A stretch of 64,000 bases of DNA from Rhizobium etli CFN 42. Its GTDB lineage: Bacteria; Pseudomonadota; Alphaproteobacteria; Rhizobiales; Rhizobiaceae. The translations under genes and the position numbers were made by a program. Position 1 is the stretch's first letter. Each line of letters starts with the position of its first letter. The notes beneath the pieces were generated by a model. The model searched no databases and was not told the DNA's origin. It worked only from the letters and a program-made list of their open reading frames with translations. Positions 17,380 to 25,992 of the stretch are shown in pieces. The stretch spans positions 3,227,001 to 3,291,000 of the forward strand of contig NC_007761.1 of the NCBI RefSeq assembly GCF_000092045.1. The letters run 5' to 3'.

Positions 17380-18303
17380 ATGATCAAATACGCTCTCCGT
17401 CGCCTGCTGTCGACGATCCCCGTCATGTGGATCGCCGTAACAGCCTCGTTTTTCGTCCTGCGCCTCGCTCCCGGCGGCCCCTTCGATGGCGAAAGGCCAT
17501 TGCCGCCGGTCATCCTCAAGAATCTCGCGGCCCACTACAACCTCGACAAGCCGCTGATCCAGCAATACCTCCTCTACGTCGGAGATCTGCTCAAGGGCGA
17601 TCTCGGCCCCTCCTTCTCCAGCGAGGATTTCAGCGTCGCTCAACAGATCATGATCGGTCTGCCCTATACCTTCACGATCGGCACGGCCGCTTTCCTGCTC
17701 GCCATCCTTGTCGGCGTGACCGTCGGCTGTTTCGGGGCGCTCTATCAGAACAAGGCGCCGGACTACATTCTCGGCAGCCTCGTCCTGATCGGCGTCGTGC
17801 TGCCGAACTTCCTGATCGCGCCGATCCTGCAATTGATCTTCGGCATCCATCTCGCCTGGTTTCCGGTCGGCGGCTGGGGTGACGGCTCGCTCAAATTCCT
17901 TGTCCTGCCGATCGTCGTCCTGGCCCTGCCCCATGCCGGGCGCATCTCGCGCATAACCCGCGGCTCGATGATCGAAGTGATGAACCAGAACTTCATCCGC
18001 ACCGCCAAGGCCAAGGGCATCGGCCCGCGGCTGACGGTGATGCGCCACGCGCTGAAGCCCGCCATGATGCCTGTCGTCTCCTATCTCGGACCGGCGGCAA
18101 GCTACCTTCTCACCGGCTCGCTGGTTGTCGAGAGCATCTTTGGATTGCCCGGCATCGGCCGCTACTTCGTCAATGCGGCATTGAACCGCGACTACGGCAT
18201 GGTTCTCGGTACGGTCATCTTCTACATGGTGCTGATCGTGTTCCTGAACCTTCTCGTCGACATCGCCTATGCCTGGCTCGATCCGAAAGTGAGAAACCGA
18301 TGA
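17380..18303 (+). CDS. oppB: Oligopeptide ABC transporter, permease OppB
   Basis: Inner-membrane permease, 307 residues, with an N-terminal helix, a periplasmic loop and about five further helices. The start MIKYALRRLLSTIPVMW, the PGGPFD segment and the ABC-contact loop RTAKAKGIGPRLTVMRHALK are diagnostic of the OppB/DppB family. It begins 48 bases after oppA and its stop overlaps the oppC start in ATGA, so translation is coupled. It pairs with OppC to form the peptide channel. Confidence 0.93.
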   Translation: MIKYALRRLLSTIPVMWIAVTASFFVLRLAPGGPFDGERPLPPVILKNLAAHYNLDKPLIQQYLLYVGDLLKGDLGPSFSSEDFSVAQQIMIGLPYTFTIGTAAFLLAILVGVTVGCFGALYQNKAPDYILGSLVLIGVVLPNFLIAPILQLIFGIHLAWFPVGGWGDGSLKFLVLPIVVLALPHAGRISRITRGSMIEVMNQNFIRTAKAKGIGPRLTVMRHALKPAMMPVVSYLGPAASYLLTGSLVVESIFGLPGIGRYFVNAALNRDYGMVLGTVIFYMVLIVFLNLLVDIAYAWLDPKVRNR

Positions 18304-19217
18304 TCCTCAACCCCGCAAAACGCGAGCTGCTCGCCCAGGAGCTTCTGCAGGCGGAGGGTCTGGCACCCGAAGGCCGTTCGCTCACCAAGGATGCGCTTCG
18401 CCGCCTCGGACGCAACAAGGCGGCCGTGCTGTCGATCGCCGTTCTCGGACTCCTGATCCTCGCCGCCTTCCTCGGCCCGTGGTTCATCCCCTTCAACTAC
18501 GAGGATCCGGATTGGGCCGCGTTCCGCATCCCGCCCTCGATCGAGACCGGCCATTATTTCGGCACCGACCCGAACGGCCGCGACCTTCTCGCCCGGGTGC
18601 TCTATGGCACCCGTGTCTCGCTGGCCGTGGCGCTGACGGCGACCGTCGTCTCGGTCGTCATCGGCGTGCTCTATGGCGCAATCTCCGGCTATATCGGCGG
18701 TAGGCTGGATGCAATCATGATGCGCTTCGTCGACATCATGTACGCGCTTCCCTACATCCTCTTCGTCATCCTGCTGATGGTGATCTTCGGCCGCAATGTC
18801 TACCTGCTCTTTGCCGCGATCGGCGCGCTGGAATGGCTGACCATGGCCCGCATCGTGCGCGGCCAAACGCTGTCGATCAAGCATCGCGAATTCATCGAGG
18901 CGGCCCGCGCATCCGGGCAGCGGCCGTTCAAGATCATCGTCAAGCATATTATCCCGAACCTCGTCGGCCCCGTCGTCATCTTCGCGGCGCTGACCGTGCC
19001 CGAGATCATCGCGACGGAGAGCTTCCTCTCCTATCTCGGCTTTGGCGTGCAGGAACCGCTGACCTCGCTCGGCACGCTGATCGCCGAGGGAACCGACGCA
19101 ATGGAAAGCATGCCCTGGCTGCTGATCTTCCCGGCAAGTTTCCTCGTCGCCCTGCTGCTCAGCCTGCTTTTCATCGGTGACGGCCTGCGCGACGCGTTCG
19201 ACCCGAAGGATCGATAG
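18300..19217 (+). CDS. oppC: Oligopeptide ABC transporter, permease OppC
   Basis: Second permease, 305 residues. An N-terminal cytoplasmic stretch with LTKDALRRLGRNKAA leads into the first helix, then the HYFGTDPNGRDLLARVLYGTR motif found in nearly all OppC/DppC proteins, and the EAA loop REFIEAARASGQRPFKIIVKH. About six membrane helices. It starts in the oppB stop and ends one base before the oppD ATG, a tight operon arrangement. Confidence 0.93.
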   Translation: MILNPAKRELLAQELLQAEGLAPEGRSLTKDALRRLGRNKAAVLSIAVLGLLILAAFLGPWFIPFNYEDPDWAAFRIPPSIETGHYFGTDPNGRDLLARVLYGTRVSLAVALTATVVSVVIGVLYGAISGYIGGRLDAIMMRFVDIMYALPYILFVILLMVIFGRNVYLLFAAIGALEWLTMARIVRGQTLSIKHREFIEAARASGQRPFKIIVKHIIPNLVGPVVIFAALTVPEIIATESFLSYLGFGVQEPLTSLGTLIAEGTDAMESMPWLLIFPASFLVALLLSLLFIGDGLRDAFDPKDR

Positions 19218-19218
19218 A

Positions 19219-20220
19219 ATGCTCCAAGAAAAAGACATCCTCCTCGAACTCAAGGATTACTCGATCACCTTCGCAACGCCCGACGGGGAGGTGAAAGCGG
19301 TCTCGAACATGAACCTCACCGTCCGGCGCGGCGAGCGTATCGCCATTGTCGGCGAGTCCGGCTCCGGCAAGAGCCAGACCTTCCTCGGCATCATGGGCCT
19401 GCTTGCCAAGAACGGCAGGACGACGGGACAGGCGCTGCTCGAAGGCAGGGACGTGCTGGCGTTGAAGCCGCGCGAACTCGACCAGATCCGCGGCAAGGAC
19501 ATGGCGATGGTCTTCCAGGATCCGATGACCGCGCTCAATCCATCGCTGAAAATTTCCCGGCAGTTGACGGAACAGCTGGAGGTCCACCGCGGCCTGACGG
19601 CGCGCGCCGCATCGGACGCTGCCCTCGACATGCTCAAACGCGTCGGCATTCCCGACCCGACGCGGCGCTTCCACCTTTATCCGCACGAACTGTCAGGCGG
19701 CATGCGTCAGCGCATCGTCATCGCCATGGCGCTGCTCACCAAGCCGAAGCTCCTGATTGCCGACGAGCCGACGACGGCGCTCGACGTCACTATCCAGGCG
19801 CAGATCCTCGATCTCTTCAACGATCTGACGGCGGAGATGAACACAGCGCTCATCATGATCACCCACGATCTCGGCGTCGTTGCCGGCCTCGCCGACCGCG
19901 TCGCCGTCATGTATGCCGGCCGCATTGTCGAGGAGGCGCCTGTCGACGAACTCTTCGATAGTCCCGCCCATCCCTATACGGCGGCGCTGCATGCCTCGAT
20001 CCCGCGGCCGGACCAGGATGTCGATGACCTCGTCGTCATCCCCGGCCGCCCGCCGAACCTGCAGCACCTGCCGAAGGGCTGCAATTTCTCGCCGCGCTGT
20101 TCGCAGGTCCAGGACGATTGCATCGACCGTCCGCCTCCCCTCGAACCGTTGGCGCCGCGCCACTGTGCGGCCTGCTACCATCCCTTTCCGCGCCGTGAGG
20201 AGTTGCTGAACCATGGCTGA
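19219..20220 (+). CDS. oppD: Oligopeptide ABC transporter, ATPase OppD
   Basis: Cytoplasmic ATPase of 333 residues. Walker A GESGSGKS with Lys51, Q-loop FQDPMTALNP, signature LSGGMRQR, Walker B LLIADEPTTALD and H-loop THD are all present. The C-terminus has the cysteine motif CNFSPRC followed by C in the oligopeptide-type ATPase extension, which in related proteins binds an iron-sulfur cluster. The ATG at 19219 follows the oppC stop directly; the longer in-frame start at 19177 lies inside oppC and is rejected. Its end overlaps oppF by 8 bases. Confidence 0.93.
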   Translation: MLQEKDILLELKDYSITFATPDGEVKAVSNMNLTVRRGERIAIVGESGSGKSQTFLGIMGLLAKNGRTTGQALLEGRDVLALKPRELDQIRGKDMAMVFQDPMTALNPSLKISRQLTEQLEVHRGLTARAASDAALDMLKRVGIPDPTRRFHLYPHELSGGMRQRIVIAMALLTKPKLLIADEPTTALDVTIQAQILDLFNDLTAEMNTALIMITHDLGVVAGLADRVAVMYAGRIVEEAPVDELFDSPAHPYTAALHASIPRPDQDVDDLVVIPGRPPNLQHLPKGCNFSPRCSQVQDDCIDRPPPLEPLAPRHCAACYHPFPRREELLNHG

Positions 20221-21199
20221 TCGATCACTGCTGAGGGTCGAAAACCTCACCACCCAGTTCGAACTGCCGGCGAAAGGCCTCTTTAAGCCGCCGGTCTTCC
20301 TTACCGCCGTCAACAATGTCAGCTTCGATCTCGCCGAAGGCCGCACGCTCGGAGTTGTCGGCGAATCCGGCTGCGGTAAATCCACGCTCGGCCGTTCGAT
20401 CCTGCGGCTCTTGAAATCGCAGAAGGGCCGCATCCTCTGGCAGGGCCGCAATCTTCTCGACCTCACGGAGGAGGAGATGCGTGCCGTTCGCCGCGACATG
20501 CAGATCATCTTCCAGGATCCGATCGCCTCGCTCGACCCGCGCATGACGGTCGGAGACATCATCGCCGAGCCGCTGACCGTCTTCGAAACGAAGCTTTCGA
20601 AGACCGAGCGTACTCAGCGCGTGCGCGAAATCATGAGCGCCGTCGGTCTGGTGCCTGAGATGATCAACCGCTATCCGCACGAATTCTCCGGAGGCCAGGC
20701 GCAACGCATCGGGATAGCGCGGGCGATCGTCACCAAACCGAAGCTCATCGTTTGCGACGAGCCAGTTTCGGCTCTCGACGTTTCGATCCAAGGTCAGGTC
20801 ATTACGCTCCTGCGCAGGCTGCGAAAGGAATTCGGCCTGACGCTGATCTTCATCAGCCACGACCTCTCCGTCGTGCGCCTCATCTCCGACGATGTGCTGG
20901 TGCTCTACCTCGGTCGCGTGGTGGAATCAGGCGACTGCACCACCGTCTTCGATCATCCCGCCCACCCCTATACCCAGGCGCTCTTTTCCGCGGCGCCGAT
21001 CCCGGCTCCGAAGCTTGCGCGCCTGCGCACCCGCATCCGCCTGCAGGGGGATCCGCCCTCGCCGCTCAACCCGCCGAAAGGCTGCGTCTTCTCTCCCCGC
21101 TGCTGGAAGGCGACCGACATCTGCCGCACCGAAATGCCGCCGACCGAGGAAGTCCGGCCCGGCCAGAAGGCCGCCTGCTATCATATGGACAGGCCGTGA
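20213..21199 (+). CDS. oppF: Oligopeptide ABC transporter, ATPase OppF
   Basis: Second ATPase, 328 residues. Walker A GESGCGKS, Q-loop FQDPIASLDP, signature FSGGQAQR (slightly varied from the common SGGQRQR), Walker B IVCDEPVSALD and SHD H-loop. The C-terminal extension carries the CVFSPRC motif plus later cysteines, like OppD. It overlaps oppD by 8 bases and is followed at once by a strong terminator, so it closes the operon. Confidence 0.93.
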   Translation: MADRSLLRVENLTTQFELPAKGLFKPPVFLTAVNNVSFDLAEGRTLGVVGESGCGKSTLGRSILRLLKSQKGRILWQGRNLLDLTEEEMRAVRRDMQIIFQDPIASLDPRMTVGDIIAEPLTVFETKLSKTERTQRVREIMSAVGLVPEMINRYPHEFSGGQAQRIGIARAIVTKPKLIVCDEPVSALDVSIQGQVITLLRRLRKEFGLTLIFISHDLSVVRLISDDVLVLYLGRVVESGDCTTVFDHPAHPYTQALFSAAPIPAPKLARLRTRIRLQGDPPSPLNPPKGCVFSPRCWKATDICRTEMPPTEEVRPGQKAACYHMDRP

Positions 21200-21206
21200 A
21201 TGGAAC

Positions 21207-21236
21207 GAGGGCCGCATGAAGCGGCCTTCGCTTTTT
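21207..21236 (+). terminator. Terminator of the opp operon
   Basis: Nine-base stem with one G-T pair (21207-21215 with 21221-21229), loop ATGAA and a GCTTTTT tail, starting 7 bases after the oppF stop codon. Confidence 0.85.
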
Positions 21237-21377
21237 CCAAACGCCTGTCACGTCCCTTCGCGGCGAAACGGCCAAAACACAGTTACTTCCGAATCTATAG
21301 TCTCATGCTAAGAAAGATTTAGATGCGGATATGCTATGCCTTTCTCCGCCTAATCATGGGCTTGGGGAACCGCATAT

Positions 21378-21719
21378 ATGAAATCGAAACTGTCCGGATT
21401 GATCGCGCTTGCAGCCGCGATTATCGCCACCTCCGCCGTATCGTCACATGCCGAAGATCTGAAATTCCAGCTCACCAACGGGACCAAGTCCGTTCTGACG
21501 CGCTTCTACAGCTCGCCGACAGGCGTCAACAGCTGGGAAGAAGACGTGTTCGGCGAGGATGTCCTCAATCCGGGCGAGACCGTGAACATCACCATCGCCG
21601 ACGGCCGCACTGTCTGCAAATACGACATGCGTTTCGAATTCGACGAAGACTCGGACCTCGACACCACCGAAGACACGCAGGATCTTTGCGCGCTCGGCAG
21701 CTACACCATCCACGAATAA
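21378..21719 (+). CDS. Small exported protein, 113 aa
   Basis: A signal peptide covers residues 1-25 (cleavage about SSHA-E). The mature 88-residue part is acidic and probably mostly beta strand, opening with DLKFQLTNGTKSVLTRFYSS. Two cysteines, in TVCKYD and DLCALG, could form a disulfide in the periplasm. Similar small periplasmic proteins are common in rhizobia, but I do not know a function. It is a single gene between the opp operon and kdgK, with its own terminator. Confidence 0.72.
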   Translation: MKSKLSGLIALAAAIIATSAVSSHAEDLKFQLTNGTKSVLTRFYSSPTGVNSWEEDVFGEDVLNPGETVNITIADGRTVCKYDMRFEFDEDSDLDTTEDTQDLCALGSYTIHE

Positions 21720-21734
21720 ACACCTTTCGCACTC

Positions 21735-21766
21735 GCCGCCTTCGCTTGACCGCGAAGGCGGCTTTC
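21735..21766 (+). terminator. Terminator after the small exported protein
   Basis: Perfect 11-base stem (GCCGCCTTCGC at 21735-21745 with its complement at 21752-21762) and a TTT tail, 15 bases after the stop. Confidence 0.75.
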
Positions 21767-21903
21767 CGTTCCTTGTCGCGATGGCGCTCGCAATATCGAC
21801 GCTTGTCACTCTGCCCGGCTCCGCGTATCAGCGGATGAAGCGTTAATTCAAAGCGATAGAGCGGCGTGTTGCATCAGCGGCGCTCCGATGCCGGGAGGAC
21901 AAG

Positions 21904-22827
21904 GTGAACGGAAGACGGTTTCTGTCGATCGGTGAATGCATGGTGGAGTTATCGCAGGCCGGCGACGGTCTGCTGCGCAAGGGCTTTGCCGGCGATACCT
22001 TCAATACCGCCTGGTATGCCCGCGCCTGCCTCGGCCCCGATTGGTCGGTCGATTATTTTACCGCGCTCGGTGACGACGCCATGTCGGACGAGTTGGCTGC
22101 CTTTATCGCCGGAGCGGGCATCGGCACGAACCTCATTCGCCGCATCAAGGGTAAGACGCCCGGCCTCTACATGATCAACCTGAAGAACGGCGAACGCTCC
22201 TTCAGCTACTGGCGTGACAGTTCGGCCGCCCGCAGCCTGGCAGCCGATCCAGATCATCTGCGTGAGGCGGTGGAAAGCGCCGATCTCGTTTATTTCTCCG
22301 GCATTACCCTTGCCATCCTGCCGCAGGAGGATGCCGCGACGCTGCTCGCGGAGGTCCGCCGCGCCAAGGCAGCCGGCAAGCTCGTGGTGTTCGACCCCAA
22401 CATCCGTCCTCGCCTGTGGTCGAGCTACGACGTCATGCACGCGACGATCAGCGAGGGCGCCCGCTCTTCCGTGCTTGTCATGCCGAGTTTCGACGACGAG
22501 GCGGCCCATTTCGGCGACGATTCCATCGAGGCAACGATCCAGCGCTATCTCGCACTCGGCGCCATCAATGTCGTCGTCAAGAACGGCGCCGACGGCGTCA
22601 ACTTGCATTTCGGCGGCGAGGATACCTTCGTTCCGGCTGAAAAGGTCGAGACCATCGTTGACACCACCAGCGCCGGCGACAGTTTCAATGGCGCCTTCCT
22701 CGCACGATATCTTGAGAGTCAGGACGCCCCAGCAGCCGCCCGCTTCGCCGCAGGCGTTGCGGCTCGCGTCGTCAGCGAGCATGGGGCGTTGGTAGCAAGA
22801 GAAAAACTCGGCTTGAGCGGCGGCTAA
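21904..22827 (+). CDS. kdgK: 2-keto-3-deoxygluconate kinase (PfkB family)
   Basis: Phosphorylates 2-keto-3-deoxygluconate to KDPG for cleavage in the Entner-Doudoroff route, used in uronate and hexonate catabolism. 307 residues. The PfkB N-terminal SIGECMVELS and FAGDTFNTAWYA motifs and the C-terminal catalytic TTSAGDSFNGAF with its Asp base are clear. The sugar-binding layout fits KdgK better than ribokinase or fructokinase. The start is a GTG at 21904 with GGGAGGA 5 bases upstream, the strongest site in the area. It stands alone; KDPG aldolase is not in the window. Confidence 0.85.
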   Translation: MNGRRFLSIGECMVELSQAGDGLLRKGFAGDTFNTAWYARACLGPDWSVDYFTALGDDAMSDELAAFIAGAGIGTNLIRRIKGKTPGLYMINLKNGERSFSYWRDSSAARSLAADPDHLREAVESADLVYFSGITLAILPQEDAATLLAEVRRAKAAGKLVVFDPNIRPRLWSSYDVMHATISEGARSSVLVMPSFDDEAAHFGDDSIEATIQRYLALGAINVVVKNGADGVNLHFGGEDTFVPAEKVETIVDTTSAGDSFNGAFLARYLESQDAPAAARFAAGVAARVVSEHGALVAREKLGLSGG

Positions 22828-22906
22828 GCCCGCGCATGACGAGCGCGCAGCTATGCCATGCGCGGGCGCTCCCCGCCTTATCGGCATGCTTGCCAGGCCA
22901 TAAAAA

Positions 22907-23098
22907 TCAGGATTTCGTCGGCCGATCTGTCTCGCGAACCGCCTCATCATGATACCAGCAGCTGTCAAGCGCGGCGTCGCACACATCGGCCGCCTCGCGC
23001 TCCATCAGCCTGGCGCGTTCGAACCGGCTTGCGGCCCGCGCCGGCTTGACGGGAAACTGGTAGATCGTCGCGGATTCACGATGGAAACCGGTGGGCAT
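22907..23098 (-). CDS. DUF2735 small protein
   Basis: A 63-residue protein with the family signature HRESATIYQFPVK near the N-terminus and a Trp-Tyr-His end motif (CWYHDEAV). DUF2735 genes are found beside glnII in many rhizobia, as here: divergent from glnII across 430 bases. The start at 23098 has AGGGAGG 7 bases upstream. The function is unknown; the location suggests a nitrogen-related role, and a putative NtrC site lies about 80 bases ahead of it. Confidence 0.82.
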   Translation of the reverse strand: MPTGFHRESATIYQFPVKPARAASRFERARLMEREAADVCDAALDSCWYHDEAVRETDRPTKS

Positions 23099-23174
23099 GA
23101 GATCGCCTCCCTTCAGTTCGGCGCATCAACTTCAAGACCACGACCATAGCATGGTGCTCATAGTTTATGCAAAT

Positions 23175-23191
23175 TGCACAAAATAAATGCA
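23175..23191 (+). promoter_or_regulatory. Putative NtrC binding site
   Basis: TGCAC-N7-ATGCA matches the enteric NtrC consensus TGCAC-N7-GTGCA at 12 of 17 positions including nearly all of both half-sites. It lies about 250 bases upstream of the glnII sigma-54 promoter and about 80 bases upstream of the DUF2735 gene, so it could serve as an enhancer for either. Confidence 0.5.
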
Positions 23192-23421
23192 CTCATCACA
23201 TCATGGCTGATCGATATGCTGTCTGCGCCGAGAGCGTTCGCCCATTTGTTCAACACTGCATCATTCCAGGCTAACGCCGAAATTTTCATCCGGTTCCAAG
23301 GCAGAAAATCCGTTTTCTTCCGGATCATACCGCCCACGGCTGTCAAAAACGGGCTTATTTCGCCTCAAGAAAAATGTCGGCCGACCGGCTGATTTACAAT
23401 TTTCTTTCGCCGGAGATCAAA

Positions 23422-23438
23422 CTGGCACGCTACGTGCT
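23422..23438 (+). promoter_or_regulatory. Sigma-54 promoter of glnII
   Basis: CTGGCACG-N4-GTGCT: the -24 GG at 23424-23425 and -12 GC at 23436-23437 have the required 10-base spacing. Predicted start of transcription is near 23449, leaving a leader of about 80 bases. glnII is known to be RpoN/NtrC dependent in rhizobia, which fits. Confidence 0.75.
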
Positions 23439-23528
23439 TCACTAGGTGCATCCCCTGGCGGTCGGATGCGTTTGCGCGCCTAGATCGTCTCCGGGTTTGC
23501 TCACCTTCATCGCATTGAGAGAGTCACG

Positions 23529-24569
23529 ATGACAAAATATAAGCTCGAGTATATTTGGCTCGATGGGTACACTCCGGTACCGAACCTGCGTGGCAAGACG
23601 CAGATCAAGGAATTCGATGCATTCCCGACGCTGGAACAGCTTCCGCTCTGGGGCTTCGACGGCTCGTCGACCATGCAGGCCGAAGGCCGCAGCTCCGATT
23701 GCGTGCTGAAGCCCGTCGCCATCTATCCTGACCCGGCCCGCACCAACGGCGTTCTCGTCATGTGCGAAGTTATGATGCCCGATGGCGTCACGCCCCACCC
23801 GAGCAACGCCCGCGCCACCATCCTGGACGACGAGGATGCCTGGTTCGGCTTCGAGCAGGAATATTTCTTCTACCAGAACGGCCGTCCGCTCGGGTTCCCC
23901 GAGCAGGGTTATCCGGCTCCGCAGGGCCCCTACTACACCGGCGTCGGCTATTCCAACGTCGGCGACGTCGCCCGCGAAATCGTCGAAGAGCATCTCGATC
24001 TTTGCCTCGCTGCCGGCATCAACCACGAAGGCATCAACGCCGAAGTGGCCAAGGGCCAGTGGGAATTCCAGATTTTCGGCAAGGGCTCCAAGAAGGCCGC
24101 CGACCAGATCTGGATGGCACGCTATCTGCTGCAGCGTCTGACCGAAAAATACGGCATCGACATCGAATATCACTGCAAGCCGCTCGGCGACACCGACTGG
24201 AACGGCTCGGGCATGCATTGCAACTTCTCGACCAAGTACATGCGCGAAGTCGGCGGCAAGGCCTACTTCGAAGCGCTGATGGCGCAGTTCGAAAAGAACC
24301 TCATGGACCACATCAACGTCTACGGCCCGGACAACGACAAGCGCCTGACCGGCAAACACGAAACTGCGCCGTGGAACAAGTTCTCCTACGGCGTTGCCGA
24401 CCGCGGCGCTTCGATCCGCGTGCCGCACTCCTTCATCAAGAACGACTACAAGGGCTATCTGGAAGATCGCCGCCCGAACTCGCAGGGCTGCCCCTATCAG
24501 ATCGCTTCGCAGGTTCTGAAGACGATTTCGGAAGTTCCGCTCGCCGGTTCGGCTTCCGCTGCCGCCTAA
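23529..24569 (+). CDS. glnII: Glutamine synthetase type II
   Basis: Makes glutamine from glutamate, ammonia and ATP. The 346-residue length and sequence (YIWLDGYTPVPNLRGKT, WGFDGSSTMQAEG, FGFEQEYFF, NGSGMHCNFSTK, KHETAPWNKFSYGVADRGASIRVP split across the active site) are those of the eukaryote-like GSII that rhizobia carry in addition to GSI. It is not adenylylated; control is by transcription under nitrogen limitation, consistent with the sigma-54 promoter upstream. GAGAG precedes the start. A strong terminator follows, so it is monocistronic. Confidence 0.97.
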   Translation: MTKYKLEYIWLDGYTPVPNLRGKTQIKEFDAFPTLEQLPLWGFDGSSTMQAEGRSSDCVLKPVAIYPDPARTNGVLVMCEVMMPDGVTPHPSNARATILDDEDAWFGFEQEYFFYQNGRPLGFPEQGYPAPQGPYYTGVGYSNVGDVAREIVEEHLDLCLAAGINHEGINAEVAKGQWEFQIFGKGSKKAADQIWMARYLLQRLTEKYGIDIEYHCKPLGDTDWNGSGMHCNFSTKYMREVGGKAYFEALMAQFEKNLMDHINVYGPDNDKRLTGKHETAPWNKFSYGVADRGASIRVPHSFIKNDYKGYLEDRRPNSQGCPYQIASQVLKTISEVPLAGSASAAA

Positions 24570-24581
24570 CAACCTCCCAAG

Positions 24582-24619
24582 CGGCGCCGGCCTCCCCGCC
24601 GGCGCCGTTCCTCTTTTTG
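24582..24619 (+). terminator. Terminator after glnII
   Basis: Perfect 10-base GC stem (24582-24591 with 24598-24607), 6-base loop CTCCCC, then TTCCTCTTTTTG. It lies 12 bases after the glnII stop. Confidence 0.88.
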
Positions 24620-24668
24620 CCCACGCCTTCATTGCCGACATAATTACCGGCTCTTACGGCCCTAACCT

Positions 24669-24688
24669 CCTGTAATTGCTCATACAGG
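24669..24688 (+). promoter_or_regulatory. Operator-like inverted repeat before the glycosyltransferase
   Basis: CCTGTA-N8-TACAGG, a perfect 6-base dyad. CTGTAAT occurs twice here, at 24670-24676 and 24690-24696, 20 bases apart. It lies about 120 bases before the glycosyltransferase start. It may bind an unknown regulator; the spacing does not fit a PhoB box. Confidence 0.3.
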
Positions 24689-24804
24689 GCTGTAATATTT
24701 CCATCATGCACTTCCGCCAAAATAAGAGAGCGGGAATCGCCAATCCGGAACCCCGCCAGGGGTCGCGCGTTGCCATGCCTAAGCGACGCTGATGGAAACG
24801 AGAT

Positions 24805-25986
24805 ATGCTGCAACGTCCGGCAAATACTTATAGCGGCGAGAGCTGGGCCAATGCCGCAGCCGCCGGAAATCTGCCGGAAAGGCTGGTGATCGTTACCGAC
24901 GCCTGGCATCCGCAGGTCAACGGGGTCGTCCGCTCCATCGAGAACACCAATCGCGAACTGGCGAAAATGGGTGTCGAGGTTGCGATGGTGACGCCGGAGC
25001 GTTTCCACAGCATCCCCTGCCCGACCTATCCGGAAATCCGGCTGTCGATTGCCAATTACCGACGTGTCGCGCGAGAGATCGAAAAGCACAATCCGACCTA
25101 TGTGCATATTGCCACCGAAGGTCCGCTAGGATTGACCGCCCGCCGCTGGTGCCTGCGCAAGCGCATGCCTTTCTCCACCAGCTATCACACACGCTTTCCG
25201 GAATATGTTTCCGCCCGCCTGCCGATCCCGGAGAGTTGGCTCTATGCCTTCGTGCGTTGGTTCCACAATGGCGGCGCCGGCTGCATGGTCGCGACGCCAA
25301 GTCTTGCCCGTGAATTGTCCGCAAGAGGCATCAAGAACCTCATGCCCTGGACCCGCGGCATCGACGCCACACAGTTCCATCCGATGCCGCTTGAGCCGGA
25401 GCCCCTTGGCCTGCCTCGCCCGATTTTCATGACCGTCGGCCGCGTGGCGCTGGAAAAGAACCTGCCTGCCTTTCTCGATCTCGAGCTGCCGGGCTCCAAG
25501 GTCGTCGTCGGCGATGGCCCGGCACGCGCCGAGCTGGAGCAGCGTTATCCGAACGTACATTTTACCGGCGTCAAATTCGGCGAGGATCTGGCGAAAATCT
25601 ATGCCCAGGCCGATGTCTTCGTCTTCCCCTCGCTCACCGACACTTTCGGCAACACCATTCTCGAAGCCTTGGCATCGGGCGTGCCGGTCGCCGCCTACCC
25701 CGTCACAGGCCCGCTCGACATCATCGGTGAGGACAGCGAGGTCGGAGCACTCGACGCCGAACTGCAAGCCGCCTGCCTGGCGGCCCTCTCCGCCTCGCGC
25801 GTCAAGGCGCGTGAGCTTGCCATGCAATATTCCTGGGAAGCGGCGACGCAGCAATTCATCAACAATATTCGCGCTGCCAATGGCGTCATTACGCCGAAAT
25901 GGAAGAAGGCCTGGCAATTTGCCAAGTCGCTTCCGAGAAGCAGAAAGCCCGGCGAAACCGCCGGGCCTCTCCCATCCGGAGATTGA
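24805..25986 (+). CDS. Glycosyltransferase family 4 protein
   Basis: A 393-residue GT-B enzyme without membrane segments. The N-terminal acceptor domain opens with VIVTDAWHPQVNGVVRSIENT, a pattern shared with SqdX-, MgtA- and lipid-glycosyltransferases; the C-terminal nucleotide-sugar domain has MTVGRVALEKNL and FPSLTDTFGNTILEAL, where the first Glu of the usual E-x7-E is Asp. Likely transfers a sugar to a lipid or polyisoprenoid; Agrobacterium has a related glycolipid enzyme (Agt). The exact donor and acceptor cannot be read. Its last 13 codons overlap a hairpin that probably terminates the convergent esterase transcript. Confidence 0.82.
   Translation: MLQRPANTYSGESWANAAAAGNLPERLVIVTDAWHPQVNGVVRSIENTNRELAKMGVEVAMVTPERFHSIPCPTYPEIRLSIANYRRVAREIEKHNPTYVHIATEGPLGLTARRWCLRKRMPFSTSYHTRFPEYVSARLPIPESWLYAFVRWFHNGGAGCMVATPSLARELSARGIKNLMPWTRGIDATQFHPMPLEPEPLGLPRPIFMTVGRVALEKNLPAFLDLELPGSKVVVGDGPARAELEQRYPNVHFTGVKFGEDLAKIYAQADVFVFPSLTDTFGNTILEALASGVPVAAYPVTGPLDIIGEDSEVGALDAELQAACLAALSASRVKARELAMQYSWEAATQQFINNIRAANGVITPKWKKAWQFAKSLPRSRKPGETAGPLPSGD
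25947..25966 (-). terminator. Terminator of the esterase gene, inside the glycosyltransferase 3' end
   Basis: Perfect 8-base stem GCCCGGCG / CGCCGGGC with a 4-base loop. Read on the minus strand it is followed by TTTCTGCTTCTC and lies 27 bases past the esterase stop. On the plus strand it is within the last codons of the glycosyltransferase. Confidence 0.6.
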
Positions 25987-25992
25987 TTGGCC

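Noticed and set aside
15538..18048. An 836-codon open frame on the minus strand opposite oppA and oppB
   Set aside because: It is the exact antisense of two clear transporter genes; the composition (Asp/Gly/Val/Leu runs) is typical of a high-GC shadow frame and it has no ribosome site or family character.
24670..24696. PhoB box upstream of the glycosyltransferase
   Set aside because: The CTGTAAT copies are 20 bases apart, not in the 11-base-spaced units of a PHO box, and the middle unit does not match.
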